DNA of 64,000 bases from Nonomuraea guangzhouensis (lineage in GTDB: Bacteria > Actinomycetota > Actinomycetes > Streptosporangiales > Streptosporangiaceae): positions 1 to 64,000 of the forward strand of contig NZ_JAHKRM010000004.1 of assembly GCF_019396345.1 (NCBI RefSeq). The letters are read 5' to 3'. Shown piece after piece: positions 8,277 through 16,390 of the stretch. How positions within the stretch are numbered: the stretch's first letter is position 1; each line of letters starts with the position of its first letter. Below the pieces are notes generated by a model that had not been told where the DNA came from, made no database searches, and saw only the letters and a list, made by a program, of their open reading frames with translations. The translations under genes were made by a program, and so were the position numbers.

Positions 8277-8309
8277 CTGAGCGGGGAGCCGTGCGGGCTC
8301 CTCGCTCAG
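8277..8309 (+). terminator. Hairpin terminator after the serine peptidase gene
   Basis: An inverted repeat with 14-15 base arms (CTGAGCGGGGAGCC against GGGCTCCTCGCTCAG, one mismatch) and a short GTGC loop starts 10 nt after the stop codon. No U-run follows, as is usual in high-GC actinomycetes. Confidence 0.7.
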
Positions 8310-8330
8310 CCGGGGCTCGATCGCACCGCC

Positions 8331-8376
8331 TTGACATATTGACCTCAGGTCATTTACTAATGACCTGAGGTCAATA
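8331..8376 (+). promoter_or_regulatory. P450 promoter with twin operator palindromes
   Basis: TTGACA (8331-8336) is the -35 box and TTACTA or TACTAA (8354-8360) the -10, with 17-18 bases between. Two 13-base palindromes, TGACCTCAGGTCA (8340-8352) and TGACCTGAGGTCA (8361-8373), flank the -10. They are also each other's inverse, giving 17-base arms (8337-8353 and 8360-8376) around a 6-base centre. One copy fills the promoter spacer exactly. The obvious ligand is the TetR encoded two genes on at 9668-10270. Confidence 0.85.
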
Positions 8377-8398
8377 ACCACGCACCCAGGGAGCGTAG

Positions 8399-9658
8399 AT
8401 GTCAGAGGCGCACGACAGAGAAGTGTCCGGCTCTCAGCTGATCGGCAAGCTGCTCGACCAGGCGTCGAGAGCCGACCCGTACCCGATCTACGCCGAGCTC
8501 CGCGACCTCGGCGGACCGGTGTGGATCGAGGAGATGACGACCTTGGTGGTGGCCCGATACGGCGAGTGCGAGACCTTGCTGCGGGACCCGCGGCTCAGCG
8601 CGGAGCGCTGGCGGCGTGGCGGCGATCAGGCGGACCGCCTCTATCCCCCCGACGCGCCGTCCTCGGTGCACCAGCCCTGGTTCCTCTCCCAGGACGCACC
8701 GGACCATACGCGGTTGCGGCGGCTGGTCAGCAGCGCGTTCACCGCCCGCACCATCGCCCGGATGGAGCCGTACATCACCCAGTTGGTGGACGATCTCCTC
8801 GACCGGGCGTCAGAACGTGACACGTTCGACGTGCTCCACGACTTCGCCTACCCGCTGCCGGTGGCGGTGATCTGCCGCATGCTGGGCGTCCCGGTGGCGG
8901 ACGAGCCGCTGTTCCAGGGGTGGTCCGCCCAGCTCACCCGCCTGGTGGACGGCCTGTCGAACGCCACCACCGACGGCGAGACGCCGGAGTGGGAACCAGG
9001 AATGACCGACATGCACAGGTACGTCAACGAGCTCATCGCCGAAAGGCGCACAAGCCCCCGCAAGGACGACCTGATCTCCGACCTCATCGCGGCCAAGGAC
9101 GGCGGGGACGCGCTCAGCCACGACGAACTCGTCTCCACCATCGTGCTGCTGCTGGTGGCCGGCCACGAAACGACGGTCAACCTCATCGCCAACGGCGTGC
9201 TGGCCCTCCTACGGCACCCCCGCCACCTCACCGCGCTCAGCGCCGATCCGGACCTGGCGCCCGCGGTCGTCGAGGAGATTCTGCGCTATGACCCACCCGT
9301 CCAGCTCACCGCCCGGATAGCCGCCGAGGACATGCGCATCGGAGAGGTGGACGTCCCCAAACTCAGCATGATCATCCTCCTGCTGGCCTCGGCCCAACGG
9401 GACCCGGAGGCGAATCCAGACCCGGACAGCTTCGACCCGCACCGCACCCAGGCGCGTAACCTGGCCTTCGGTTTCGGCCCGCACTTCTGCCTCGGCGCGC
9501 CGCTGGCCAGGCTCGAAGGCCGCCTGGCCATGGCCGGATTCGCCCGACGCGTCCAGAACCCCCGGCTCATCGCCGACCCACCGCCGTACCGCGAACACCT
9601 CAACCTGCGCGGAGTCAGCGAACTCCCCATCGCGCACGTGACTCGCACGTTCCGTTAG
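8399..9658 (+). CDS. Cytochrome P450
   Basis: A 419-residue class I bacterial P450. The I-helix motif is AGHETT (254-259), the ExxR pair is E293/R296, and the haem loop is FGFGPHFCLG with the haem-ligand cysteine at 364. The ATG at 8399 follows AGGGAG. No ferredoxin is encoded beside it, so it may borrow the redox partner at 3580-3774 or one elsewhere. The adjacent TetR starts 9 nt after the stop, and the promoter carries two strong operators, so the enzyme is probably induced by a small molecule, perhaps its substrate. Confidence 0.92.
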   Translation: MSEAHDREVSGSQLIGKLLDQASRADPYPIYAELRDLGGPVWIEEMTTLVVARYGECETLLRDPRLSAERWRRGGDQADRLYPPDAPSSVHQPWFLSQDAPDHTRLRRLVSSAFTARTIARMEPYITQLVDDLLDRASERDTFDVLHDFAYPLPVAVICRMLGVPVADEPLFQGWSAQLTRLVDGLSNATTDGETPEWEPGMTDMHRYVNELIAERRTSPRKDDLISDLIAAKDGGDALSHDELVSTIVLLLVAGHETTVNLIANGVLALLRHPRHLTALSADPDLAPAVVEEILRYDPPVQLTARIAAEDMRIGEVDVPKLSMIILLLASAQRDPEANPDPDSFDPHRTQARNLAFGFGPHFCLGAPLARLEGRLAMAGFARRVQNPRLIADPPPYREHLNLRGVSELPIAHVTRTFR

Positions 9659-9667
9659 CCTGTCGCC

Positions 9668-10270
9668 GTGGTCACTTCCAGGAGTCGCCGGCGGCTTTCC
9701 CCCGAGGCCAGACGCGGTGAGCTGATCGACGCCGCCGTCCGGCTCCTGGAGTCCGGCCAGGAAGTGACCAACTGGGTCCAGGCCGTGACGGCTGAAGCAG
9801 GCTCGGCCAAGGGCACCTTCTACGTCTACTTCGCCTCCTGGGAAGAGATGCTGGTCGCCGTCCGGGACCGGGTCCTGCGCGACTACGTGGACCGGTTCCA
9901 CCACATCGCCGAAAGCACCGACCCGATCGACTGGTGGGCCACCGTCGACGCCGAATGCGATGCCGCCCTCGACTCCATCGCCCAGCCCGGCGGCCTGCAC
10001 CAGGCCGTCTTTCACGCGGCCGTCGGCCCTCCCGTCGACGACCGCCTCGACATCATCACCGCCATAGCGAGGGCGCTGGACCGCGGCATGGCAGAGGGCG
10101 TCTTCCGCCCCGTATCCGCCAAGATCGCGGCCACCTTCCTGTTCGCCATCCTGCACAGTGCCGGCGACGCGATCTCCGCCGGCGATCAACCCCAACCATG
10201 GCGCCAAGCCATCCGCGACCTCACCCGCCACTGGCTCGCTCCGCAACCGACCGGCGAAGACACCAAGTAG
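9668..10270 (+). CDS. TetR family transcriptional regulator
   Basis: 200 residues, with a TetR HTH at about residues 15-62 (the recognition-helix region is GSAKGTFYVYF) and a helical C-terminal domain. The GTG start at 9668 is 9 nt after the P450 stop, so the genes are co-transcribed and this regulator would control its own level through the operators at 8331-8376. The first helix block (LIDAAVRLLESGQEVTNWVQ) is somewhat unusual for TetR but the KGTFYVYF block is typical. The ligand is unknown. Confidence 0.88.
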   Translation: MVTSRSRRRLSPEARRGELIDAAVRLLESGQEVTNWVQAVTAEAGSAKGTFYVYFASWEEMLVAVRDRVLRDYVDRFHHIAESTDPIDWWATVDAECDAALDSIAQPGGLHQAVFHAAVGPPVDDRLDIITAIARALDRGMAEGVFRPVSAKIAATFLFAILHSAGDAISAGDQPQPWRQAIRDLTRHWLAPQPTGEDTK

Positions 10271-10311
10271 GCGTCAACCTCTGTGCAAGCGGGTGTCGTT
10301 AACGTCCGGGT

Positions 10312-10953
10312 ATGTCACGACGATGGTTTTTCGGTGCGGGCGCGGCGACCGCGGTCGCCGCACTGCTGGTCACATCCTCTCCGGCGAGCGCGAACACGAA
10401 CGCGACAGCCCCGGCGGCCAGTCCGGCGAAGGTGTCCAACGCGTTGTTCCACGCATGGCTGCGGCGCGACCGCGCGGCGGCCGCGAAGGTGGCCACGCCT
10501 TCGGCGGTCAAGTCGATCTTCTCGTACGTCTACCGCGCACCCGACGAGTTCGCCGGCTGTTCGGGCAACGCCTGCCGGTTCATCCACACCAGCGTCCGGG
10601 TGCCGGGCGGGCTCAACGGCCTGCTCATGATCGTCTCCGGGTCGAAGGTGACCACGGTCTACCAGTCGCGCCTCGTGACCAAGCCGGCGGTGGCCGCCAA
10701 GCACCTGCTCACGGCGTGGCAGAAGGGCGACCGCAACCTCGGCCTCGAGGTCGCCACCCAGAAGGTGGTCGCCAGGCTCTTCCGCACCAAGTACGACCCC
10801 AAGGGCGTGACGTACTACTTCCAGGGCTGCACGAAGGAGACGAAGGGCTATTCCTGCGCCTATTCCTACGACGGCGGCGCCCTGCTGATGCACCTCAAGG
10901 GCTCGGTCAACCGGGGGTACGACGTCCAGTCGATCAGCTACCTCGCCGACTGA
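10312..10953 (+). CDS. Secreted protein with two related halves
   Basis: 213 residues, family not recognised. The N-terminus MSRRWFFGAGAATAVAALLV followed by ASA is a signal peptide; the twin Arg makes Tat export possible. The mature part appears to be an internal duplication. ALFHAWLRRDRAAAAKVATP (about residues 43-62) aligns with LLTAWQKGDRNLGLEVATQ (about 124-142), and each half goes on to a C-x(4-7)-C pair followed by beta-like sequence. Four Cys in two pairs suggest one disulphide per half. It is monocistronic and converges on the STAS gene. Confidence 0.72.
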   Translation: MSRRWFFGAGAATAVAALLVTSSPASANTNATAPAASPAKVSNALFHAWLRRDRAAAAKVATPSAVKSIFSYVYRAPDEFAGCSGNACRFIHTSVRVPGGLNGLLMIVSGSKVTTVYQSRLVTKPAVAAKHLLTAWQKGDRNLGLEVATQKVVARLFRTKYDPKGVTYYFQGCTKETKGYSCAYSYDGGALLMHLKGSVNRGYDVQSISYLAD

Positions 10954-10973
10954 CGCCCTTCGACCTCGGGGGG

Positions 10974-11300
10974 TCACAGGGCGATCGGCAGGCTCCGGTC
11001 CAGGCCGGAAACGTGCAGGAGGCTGATCATGTGCGGGCGGGGACCGGCCAGGACGAGCGTGACGCCCTGCGCCCGGGCGCGGTGCTGGATGCCGACCAGG
11101 ATGCCCAGGCCGACGGTGTCGCAGAACGAGACTCCCGACAGGTCGATGACGAGCGTGCTGGTGCTCGTCAGCAGGGCGGCCATCAGGCCTTGGCGCAGCG
11201 CGTTGCTGGTGAAGATGTCGATCTCGCCGGCCAGGTGGACCGTGGTCCGGGCTGATGTTCCGCCGACCCTGGGAAGCGGGATGGCGTGGGTGATGGTCAT
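10974..11300 (-). CDS. STAS-domain anti-sigma factor antagonist
   Basis: 108 residues forming a single STAS domain (SpoIIAA/RsbV/BldG type), which would bind an anti-sigma factor kinase and free a sigma factor. The conserved loop is VIDLSGVSFCDTVGLGIL (residues 51-68). The residue normally phosphorylated, Ser directly after the Asp, is Thr62 here, and the next residue is Val63 where Ser or Thr is usual. No partner kinase or sigma gene is adjacent, so the regulatory partner must be elsewhere. Confidence 0.88.
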   Translation of the reverse strand: MTITHAIPLPRVGGTSARTTVHLAGEIDIFTSNALRQGLMAALLTSTSTLVIDLSGVSFCDTVGLGILVGIQHRARAQGVTLVLAGPRPHMISLLHVSGLDRSLPIAL

Positions 11301-11357
11301 GGTATTCCCCCAGGCGATTTTACCGCGCTTCGAGTCAGGTATCCGGAATGAGATGCC

Positions 11358-11951
11358 TCAGAAATCCTCACCTTTCCGGAAATGCAGGCCATCAATGGCC
11401 AGGGTGAGCAGCCGGTCCGCCTCGGCCGTGCCGTCGGATTCCTGTTCGACGGCCAGGGAGATGGCGTTGACGAGTTTGAGCAGATCGGCGATGGCGACGT
11501 CGGGGCGTACGGCGCCCGCCCGGCGCGCGCTCACCAGAAGTTCGTCGCCGGCGGTCACGATCATGGTGTGACAGGTGGCACCCCAGGCCGGGTCGCCCTC
11601 GCCGGCGCCGCGGATCAGTGACGCCGCCAGCCCACGGTTGCCGGTGGCGTGCGCGGCGACGGCACGGAGCCAGGCGACCAGCGCGGGCCCGGGGTCGAGG
11701 TCGGTGGCCAGGTCGCGCGCCTTCGCGCAGAGGCCGGCCACCCGGTCCCGGAAGACGGCCTCCAACAGCGCCTGACGCGACGGGAAGTGCCGGTGCAAGG
11801 TGGCCGAGCCGACCCCGGCGCGCCGGGCGATCTCCTCCAGGGAGGCCTCGGCCCCGTACTCGGCGATGGCGGTTTCGGCCGCGGCGAGGATCCGGTCGTG
11901 GTTGCGGCGCGCGTCAGCGCGGGGCGACCGCCCGGTGCCGGGGTGGGACAC
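11358..11951 (-). CDS. TetR family transcriptional regulator
   Basis: About 197 residues, with an HTH at residues 15-65 (AIAEYGAEASLEEIARRAGV, then GSATLHRHFPSR). The GTG at 11951 is preceded by GGAGGAACCC and is preferred to the frame start at 12020, which would run through the divergent promoter region. The C-terminal domain fits the SbtR/TetR_C_33-like ligand-binding type. It is divergent from the NmrA-family gene at 12045, so it most likely represses that gene and itself. Confidence 0.87.
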   Translation of the reverse strand: MSHPGTGRSPRADARRNHDRILAAAETAIAEYGAEASLEEIARRAGVGSATLHRHFPSRQALLEAVFRDRVAGLCAKARDLATDLDPGPALVAWLRAVAAHATGNRGLAASLIRGAGEGDPAWGATCHTMIVTAGDELLVSARRAGAVRPDVAIADLLKLVNAISLAVEQESDGTAEADRLLTLAIDGLHFRKGEDF

Positions 11952-11967
11952 GGGTTCCTCCAGCGGG

Positions 11968-12028
11968 TTGCCAAATGGGGTGGTCCTCCATATTGTAACG
12001 CCGCAGAAGCGGGGGCCCACCCCGCTTC
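11968..12028 (+). promoter_or_regulatory. Promoter and inverted repeat upstream of the NmrA-family gene
   Basis: TTGCCA (11968-11973) and TATTGT (11991-11996) are separated by 17 bases on the plus strand. Downstream, GAAGCGGGG (12006-12014) and CCCCGCTTC (12020-12028) form a perfect 9-base inverted repeat with a 5-base gap, placed just after the likely transcription start. It could be an operator for the divergent TetR or a leader hairpin. A looser dyad, TGGGG...CTCCA, lies inside the promoter spacer. Confidence 0.6.
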
Positions 12029-12044
12029 AAGGTGAGGAGAGATT

Positions 12045-12950
12045 GTGAACAAGTCCATCCTGGTGGTGGGGGCGACCGGCCTGCAGGGCCGCGCGGTGAC
12101 GAAGCGGCTGCTCGCCGACGGCTGGCGGGTCCGGGCGCTGACCCGAGACCCGGACGCCGCACCGGCGCGGGCCCTGGAGGCGGCCGGCGCGCGGACCGTG
12201 TTCGGCGACATGGAGGACGTCGCCACCTTGATCGCGGCGGCCGAGGGCGCCTACGGCGTGTTCAGCGTCCAGCCCACCGTCGGCTCCCCCGGCACCGCGC
12301 CGGGCTTCGCCGCGGATGACGAGGTCCGCTGGGGCGTCAACGTCGCCGAAGCCGCGCACGCGGCCGGCGTCCGGCACTTCGTCTTCACCTCGGTCGCCGG
12401 CGCGGGCCGGCACGACAGCGAGGTACTGCCGCTGAACGTGGCGAGCAAATGGCGGATCGAACAGCACATCACCAAGCTCGGCCTGCCCGCGACGATCCTG
12501 CGGCCGGTCTCCTTCATGGAGAACTACACCGGCGGATACCACCTGCGCGACGGCACCTTGGCGACCGCGTTCGACCCCGGCGTCAGGCAGCAGGTCATCG
12601 CCGTGGACGACCTCGGCCTGTTCACCGCGCGGGCCTTCGCTGGGCCGCGGGAGTGGCTCGGCCGCACGATCGACCTGGCCGGCGACGAACTGACCCCGAT
12701 CGAGATCGCCGCGGCCATCGCCGAGGCGATCGGGCGGCCCCTGCCGAACGTCCAGCTCCCGATCGAGGTGATCAGGCAGGCCGGCGAGGATTTCGCGTAC
12801 GCCTACGAGTGGCTCAACGAACGCGGCTACCGAGCCGACGTCTCCCTCGCCCGCCGGCTGCACCCCGGGCTGATGGACTTCCGCACCTGGCTCGCCCGCA
12901 CCGGCGCGGCGCGGATCGTGGCGTTCCTGGACGCGCCGCGCGCCGGCTGA
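12045..12950 (+). CDS. NmrA-family NAD(P)-binding protein (quinone oxidoreductase/redox sensor-like)
   Basis: 301 residues with a Rossmann fold of the atypical SDR (NmrA/HSCARG) type. The dinucleotide-binding motif GATGLQG is at residues 9-15, and the HFVFTSVAGAGRH and LRPVSFMENYTGG blocks are typical. Members are either NADP-sensing proteins or quinone reductases; the sequence does not decide which. The GTG start at 12045 follows GAGGAGAG. It is divergent from a TetR gene, an arrangement common for stress- or quinone-inducible NmrA genes. Its end is 3 nt from the convergent permease gene. Confidence 0.85.
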   Translation: MNKSILVVGATGLQGRAVTKRLLADGWRVRALTRDPDAAPARALEAAGARTVFGDMEDVATLIAAAEGAYGVFSVQPTVGSPGTAPGFAADDEVRWGVNVAEAAHAAGVRHFVFTSVAGAGRHDSEVLPLNVASKWRIEQHITKLGLPATILRPVSFMENYTGGYHLRDGTLATAFDPGVRQQVIAVDDLGLFTARAFAGPREWLGRTIDLAGDELTPIEIAAAIAEAIGRPLPNVQLPIEVIRQAGEDFAYAYEWLNERGYRADVSLARRLHPGLMDFRTWLARTGAARIVAFLDAPRAG

Positions 12951-12953
12951 AGG

Positions 12954-13844
12954 TCACTTGCCGAACCCGGCCATCAGGCCGCTGAGGAGCTGGCGGCGGC
13001 CCACCACGTACAGGGTCAGGATCGGCAGGGTGGTGAGGACGACCGAGGCGAGCACCGCCGGCACGTTGATGCTGTACTGGCCCTGGAAGGACCAGAGGGC
13101 CAGCGGCAGGGTCCGCTTGTCCGGGCTCTGCGTGAGGATCAGCGGCAGCAGGAAGTTGTTCCAGATCGTCAGTGCGTTGTAGATCGTCACCGTCACCACG
13201 GCCGGGCGGGACAGCGGGAACGCCAGGCGCCAGAGTGTCCCCCACTCGGTGGCACCGTCCAGCCGCATCGACTCGAACAACTCCTTGGGGACGTCCCGGA
13301 TGAAGTTGGACAGGACCAGCACCGACAGCGGGATCGCGAAGGCGATCGACGGCAGGATCATCGCCAGCAGCGTGTCATAGAGGTGCAGCCGGATGATGAT
13401 CAGATAGATCGGGATGACCGTCGCCTGCAGGGGGATGGCCAGGCCCATGAGGAACAGGGAGTTCACCGACCGCAGATACCGGCCGGAGCCGCCCCGCACG
13501 ATCGCGAAGGCCGCCATGAAGGAGACGGTGACCGCGGGGACCACCGCGCCGATGGTGACGACGAGGCTGTTGACGAAGTACTGCACGAAGTCGGCCTCGA
13601 TGACCATCCGGTAGCTGGCCAGCGTCGGCTCCGCCGGCGGCGCCAGCGGGTTGGTCGCGTAGTAGTTGCTCTGGGTCTTGAAGCTGGTGATGACGATCCA
13701 GTAGATGGGCACCACCACGATCACCAGCCAGAGCCACCCGGTCAGGCCGCCCAGCCAGTTCCAGTGACGGGCGACCGTGCGGCGTTCGTTCCGGGGCTGC
13801 TGGGCGCGGGTCCGCGCAGAGCGAGTTGTCAGGGTCGTCCCCAT
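12954..13844 (-). CDS. Carbohydrate ABC transporter permease (MalG type)
   Basis: 296 residues with six predicted membrane segments. The cytoplasmic EAA loop is seen in FESMRLDGATEWGTLWRLAF. It is the last gene of a binding protein-MalF-MalG unit and sits 1 nt after the MalF-type permease. Together the two permeases would form the channel of a CUT1-family sugar importer. No ATPase gene is present, as is normal for actinomycete sugar importers that share an MsiK-type ATPase. Confidence 0.92.
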   Translation of the reverse strand: MGTTLTTRSARTRAQQPRNERRTVARHWNWLGGLTGWLWLVIVVVPIYWIVITSFKTQSNYYATNPLAPPAEPTLASYRMVIEADFVQYFVNSLVVTIGAVVPAVTVSFMAAFAIVRGGSGRYLRSVNSLFLMGLAIPLQATVIPIYLIIIRLHLYDTLLAMILPSIAFAIPLSVLVLSNFIRDVPKELFESMRLDGATEWGTLWRLAFPLSRPAVVTVTIYNALTIWNNFLLPLILTQSPDKRTLPLALWSFQGQYSINVPAVLASVVLTTLPILTLYVVGRRQLLSGLMAGFGK

Positions 13845-13845
13845 G

Positions 13846-14772
13846 TCAGGCCCCTTCCAACTGGCTGGTGTCGGACCTGCCGCCGCCGATCCGGCGGAGC
13901 AACAGCGAGAGGACGAGGCCCACGAAGACGAGGATGAGGGCGATCGCGCTGGCCGGGCCCATGAGGTTGGCCTGGAAGCCCCGTTTGTACATGTCCAGGG
14001 CGAGCACCCGGGTGGCGTCGCCCGGACCGCCCGCGGTCAGCACGAAGATCAGGTCGAAGAAGGTCAGCGAGCCGACGACCACGAGGGTCGAGGACGTGAT
14101 CATCGTGTACTTCAGCTGCGGCAGGGTGATGCTGAAGAACTTGCGGATCCGCCCTGCGCCGTCCAGCTCCGCGGCCTCGTACATCGAGCGCGGGATCTGC
14201 CGTACGCCGCCCTGATAGATCAGCGAGTGGAACGGGATGAACTGCCAGGACACCACGAAGACCACCACGCCGACGGCGAGGCCGGGCCTGCCGAGCCAGT
14301 CCTGGGTGAGCAGCCCGAACTTCAGGCCGGCGCCGAGTCCGAAGTTCGGGTCGAGCAGCGCCTTGTACGTGATCGCGATGGCCGCCGAGCTGAGCAGGAG
14401 CGGGATGAAGTACAGCACCGACAGCAGCGCGCGGTAGCGCTGGGCGCCGGCCAGGAACACCCCGAGCAGGATGCTCGCCGGTGTCTGCACCAACCAGGAC
14501 AGGGCCATGATCAGGAACGTCACGAACAGCGCGTGCGGCAGGCCGGGGTCGGCGAGGACGGCCTGCCAGCTGGTGAAGCCCGAGAAGTGGATGTCGCCGA
14601 TCCCGTCCCAGGTGGTGAAGCTGAGCGCGAGGACCCCGATCAGCGGGATGACCCCGAAACCGACGAAGAACACCAAGGCCGGCACGGTCAGCCACGCGAG
14701 GGACCCGTTGCTGGGCCCTCGCGTGTCGGCCTGCGGCGCCCCCCGCCCGTGGGAGGTCGGGAGCGCGGTCAC
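13846..14772 (-). CDS. Carbohydrate ABC transporter permease (MalF type)
   Basis: 308 residues with six predicted TM segments and the EAA loop YEAAELDGAGRIRKFFSITL. The GTG start at 14772 overlaps the binding-protein stop codon in a GTGA arrangement, so translation is coupled. The frame is open further upstream to 15018, but that part lies inside the binding-protein gene and is not real. It pairs with the MalG-type permease at 12954-13844. Confidence 0.92.
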   Translation of the reverse strand: MTALPTSHGRGAPQADTRGPSNGSLAWLTVPALVFFVGFGVIPLIGVLALSFTTWDGIGDIHFSGFTSWQAVLADPGLPHALFVTFLIMALSWLVQTPASILLGVFLAGAQRYRALLSVLYFIPLLLSSAAIAITYKALLDPNFGLGAGLKFGLLTQDWLGRPGLAVGVVVFVVSWQFIPFHSLIYQGGVRQIPRSMYEAAELDGAGRIRKFFSITLPQLKYTMITSSTLVVVGSLTFFDLIFVLTAGGPGDATRVLALDMYKRGFQANLMGPASAIALILVFVGLVLSLLLRRIGGGRSDTSQLEGA

Positions 14773-16109
14773 TTGCCGATGACCGCGTTCATGTTCGTCG
14801 TGAACTGCTGCGGTGAGATCGACAGCTGGAACAGCTTGGCGATGTTGTCGAGCAGCACCTCGGCCGCCGTGGGGCTGAGCGCCTGGTCCCAGGACTGGGC
14901 GAACGTCTTGGCGTTGCTGGCGATGCCGTAGACGAACTTCAGCCACTCCGCGTCCTTGGAGGTGGTGAACGCGCTGTCGGCGCCCTTGACGATCGGCACC
15001 GAGCCGACGCCGACCCACGCCTTGACCTCCTCGTCCGAGAGCACCGAGGCGAAGAACTTCTTGGCGATCTCCTTCTGCTCCGGGCTCGCCTTGGCGGAGA
15101 TCGACATGTACTGGCCGGGGTTGCCGACCGTGTCGCTGGGGTCGCCCTTACCGCCGTCGACCGGCGGGAAGTTCATGTAGCCGAGGCTGCCGCCGGAGAC
15201 GAAGTCGCCGCCGTCGGCGGACATGCTCCCGTACGTCCAGCCGCCGTGGAGCATCATCGCGGCCTTACCGGTGTACAGCAGCGCCTGGTCGGCGTTGGAG
15301 TCCGCGGTGATCGAGGAGAAGCCCTTGATGAACCCGTTGGCCTTGATCAGGGCCTGCATCTTGGTCAGGGCGTCGATGGCGGCCGGGTTGGACCAGGCGT
15401 CCTTCTGACCGTCGAACACGTTCTGGAACACCTCGGAGCCGCCGATGCGGTCGAAGAGGAACTCCAGCCACATCATGTTCGTCCAGCGGGACTGCCCGCC
15501 CAGGGAGAACGGCGCGATGCCCTTGGCGTTGAACTTGGGCACCAGGTCCATGATGTCGCCCCAGGACTGGGGCGGCTGGGCGCCGATCTGCTCGAAGAGC
15601 TTCTTGTTGTAGTACAGGACGATCGGCTGCACGGTCTCGCACGGCATCGCGTAGATCTTGCCGTCCACCGTCGCGGCCCCGAACGAGGACGGGAACAGCC
15701 GGTCCTTGACCGCGGCGTTCTGCCCGAACCATGAGGTGAGGTCCTCGACCTGGCCGGCCTGTACGTAGCTGCGCAGACCGCCGCCGCCCCAGCCCCAGAT
15801 GATGGTGGGCGCCTGGCCGGCGCCGATCGCCGTCTTGATCTTCGTCTTGAAGGCGTCGTTCTGGAAGGTCGTCCCGGTGATCTGGCCGTTGGGGTTGGCC
15901 TTGTTGAACCGCTCCATGGCGGCGGTGCGGATGCCTTCCTGCGGCTGCGTGGAGAGATACCAATAAGTGGCCTTGGTGCCACCACCACTGGCGCCCCCAC
16001 CACCGGGGCGGGTCGGGCCGGAGCTGCCGCAGGCGGCGAGCGCGGCGCCCAGGGGCAGGCCCATCGAGAGGCTGAGGAAGGTGCGGCGAGAGGTGTTCCT
16101 GGACTCCAC
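14769..16109 (-). CDS. Sugar ABC transporter substrate-binding lipoprotein
   Basis: About 446 residues, extracytoplasmic solute-binding protein family 1. The signal region has a twin-Arg motif (SRRTFLSLSMGLPLGAALAA) directly before a lipobox cysteine, so it is probably a Tat-exported lipoprotein anchored on the outer face of the membrane. The GTG at 16109 has a GGAG at good spacing; the in-frame ATG at 16160 has none. It is the first gene of the importer operon and divergent from a GH3 glucosidase, so a beta-glucoside or cello-oligosaccharide is a reasonable but unproven ligand. Confidence 0.9.
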   Translation of the reverse strand: MESRNTSRRTFLSLSMGLPLGAALAACGSSGPTRPGGGGASGGGTKATYWYLSTQPQEGIRTAAMERFNKANPNGQITGTTFQNDAFKTKIKTAIGAGQAPTIIWGWGGGGLRSYVQAGQVEDLTSWFGQNAAVKDRLFPSSFGAATVDGKIYAMPCETVQPIVLYYNKKLFEQIGAQPPQSWGDIMDLVPKFNAKGIAPFSLGGQSRWTNMMWLEFLFDRIGGSEVFQNVFDGQKDAWSNPAAIDALTKMQALIKANGFIKGFSSITADSNADQALLYTGKAAMMLHGGWTYGSMSADGGDFVSGGSLGYMNFPPVDGGKGDPSDTVGNPGQYMSISAKASPEQKEIAKKFFASVLSDEEVKAWVGVGSVPIVKGADSAFTTSKDAEWLKFVYGIASNAKTFAQSWDQALSPTAAEVLLDNIAKLFQLSISPQQFTTNMNAVIGK

Positions 16110-16235
16110 GCTGATCTCCGTACTCGAAGGCCGGGGGCTGCGCCGCGGCTCGTTGATCATCGGATGCGGTGGCCGGCGGTCAGTGGATCAGCACCCCCGG
16201 ATGCCTCTCCCCCAAATCCGCCCATAAGTAGGTTC

Positions 16236-16252
16236 TCGAAACATTTGCGAAA
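16236..16252. promoter_or_regulatory. Candidate LacI operator, copy 1 (importer side)
   Basis: TCGAAACATTTGCGAAA lies downstream of the importer promoter -10 (16274-16269, minus strand), in the untranslated leader. Nearly the same element recurs at 16348-16363 without one T. The pair probably serves the LacI regulator encoded at 18804-19820. Confidence 0.6.
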
Positions 16253-16268
16253 TGACCGCGCGGCCGTC

Positions 16269-16297
16269 AATCTAGATTTCGGCTGTTCACGTGTCAA
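16269..16297 (-). promoter_or_regulatory. Consensus promoter of the importer operon
   Basis: On the minus strand TTGACA (16297-16292) and TAGATT (16274-16269) are separated by exactly 17 bases, one of the strongest sigma-70-type promoters in the window. It reads into the binding-protein gene. Confidence 0.75.
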
Positions 16298-16347
16298 GAC
16301 CCAGTAATCCAGCGGCGACCCCTACGCGTAAAGATCATTCGACGGCG

Positions 16348-16363
16348 TCGAAACATTGCGAAA
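16348..16363. promoter_or_regulatory. Candidate LacI operator, copy 2 (glucosidase side)
   Basis: TCGAAACATTGCGAAA, followed by CAATTGCG, lies 28 bases before the GH3 start codon. It matches copy 1 except for a missing T. Its position over the leader or promoter of the GH3 gene fits repression by the LacI protein encoded downstream. Confidence 0.6.
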
Positions 16364-16390
16364 CAATTGCGGGACTAAGGAGAGCGCCAG

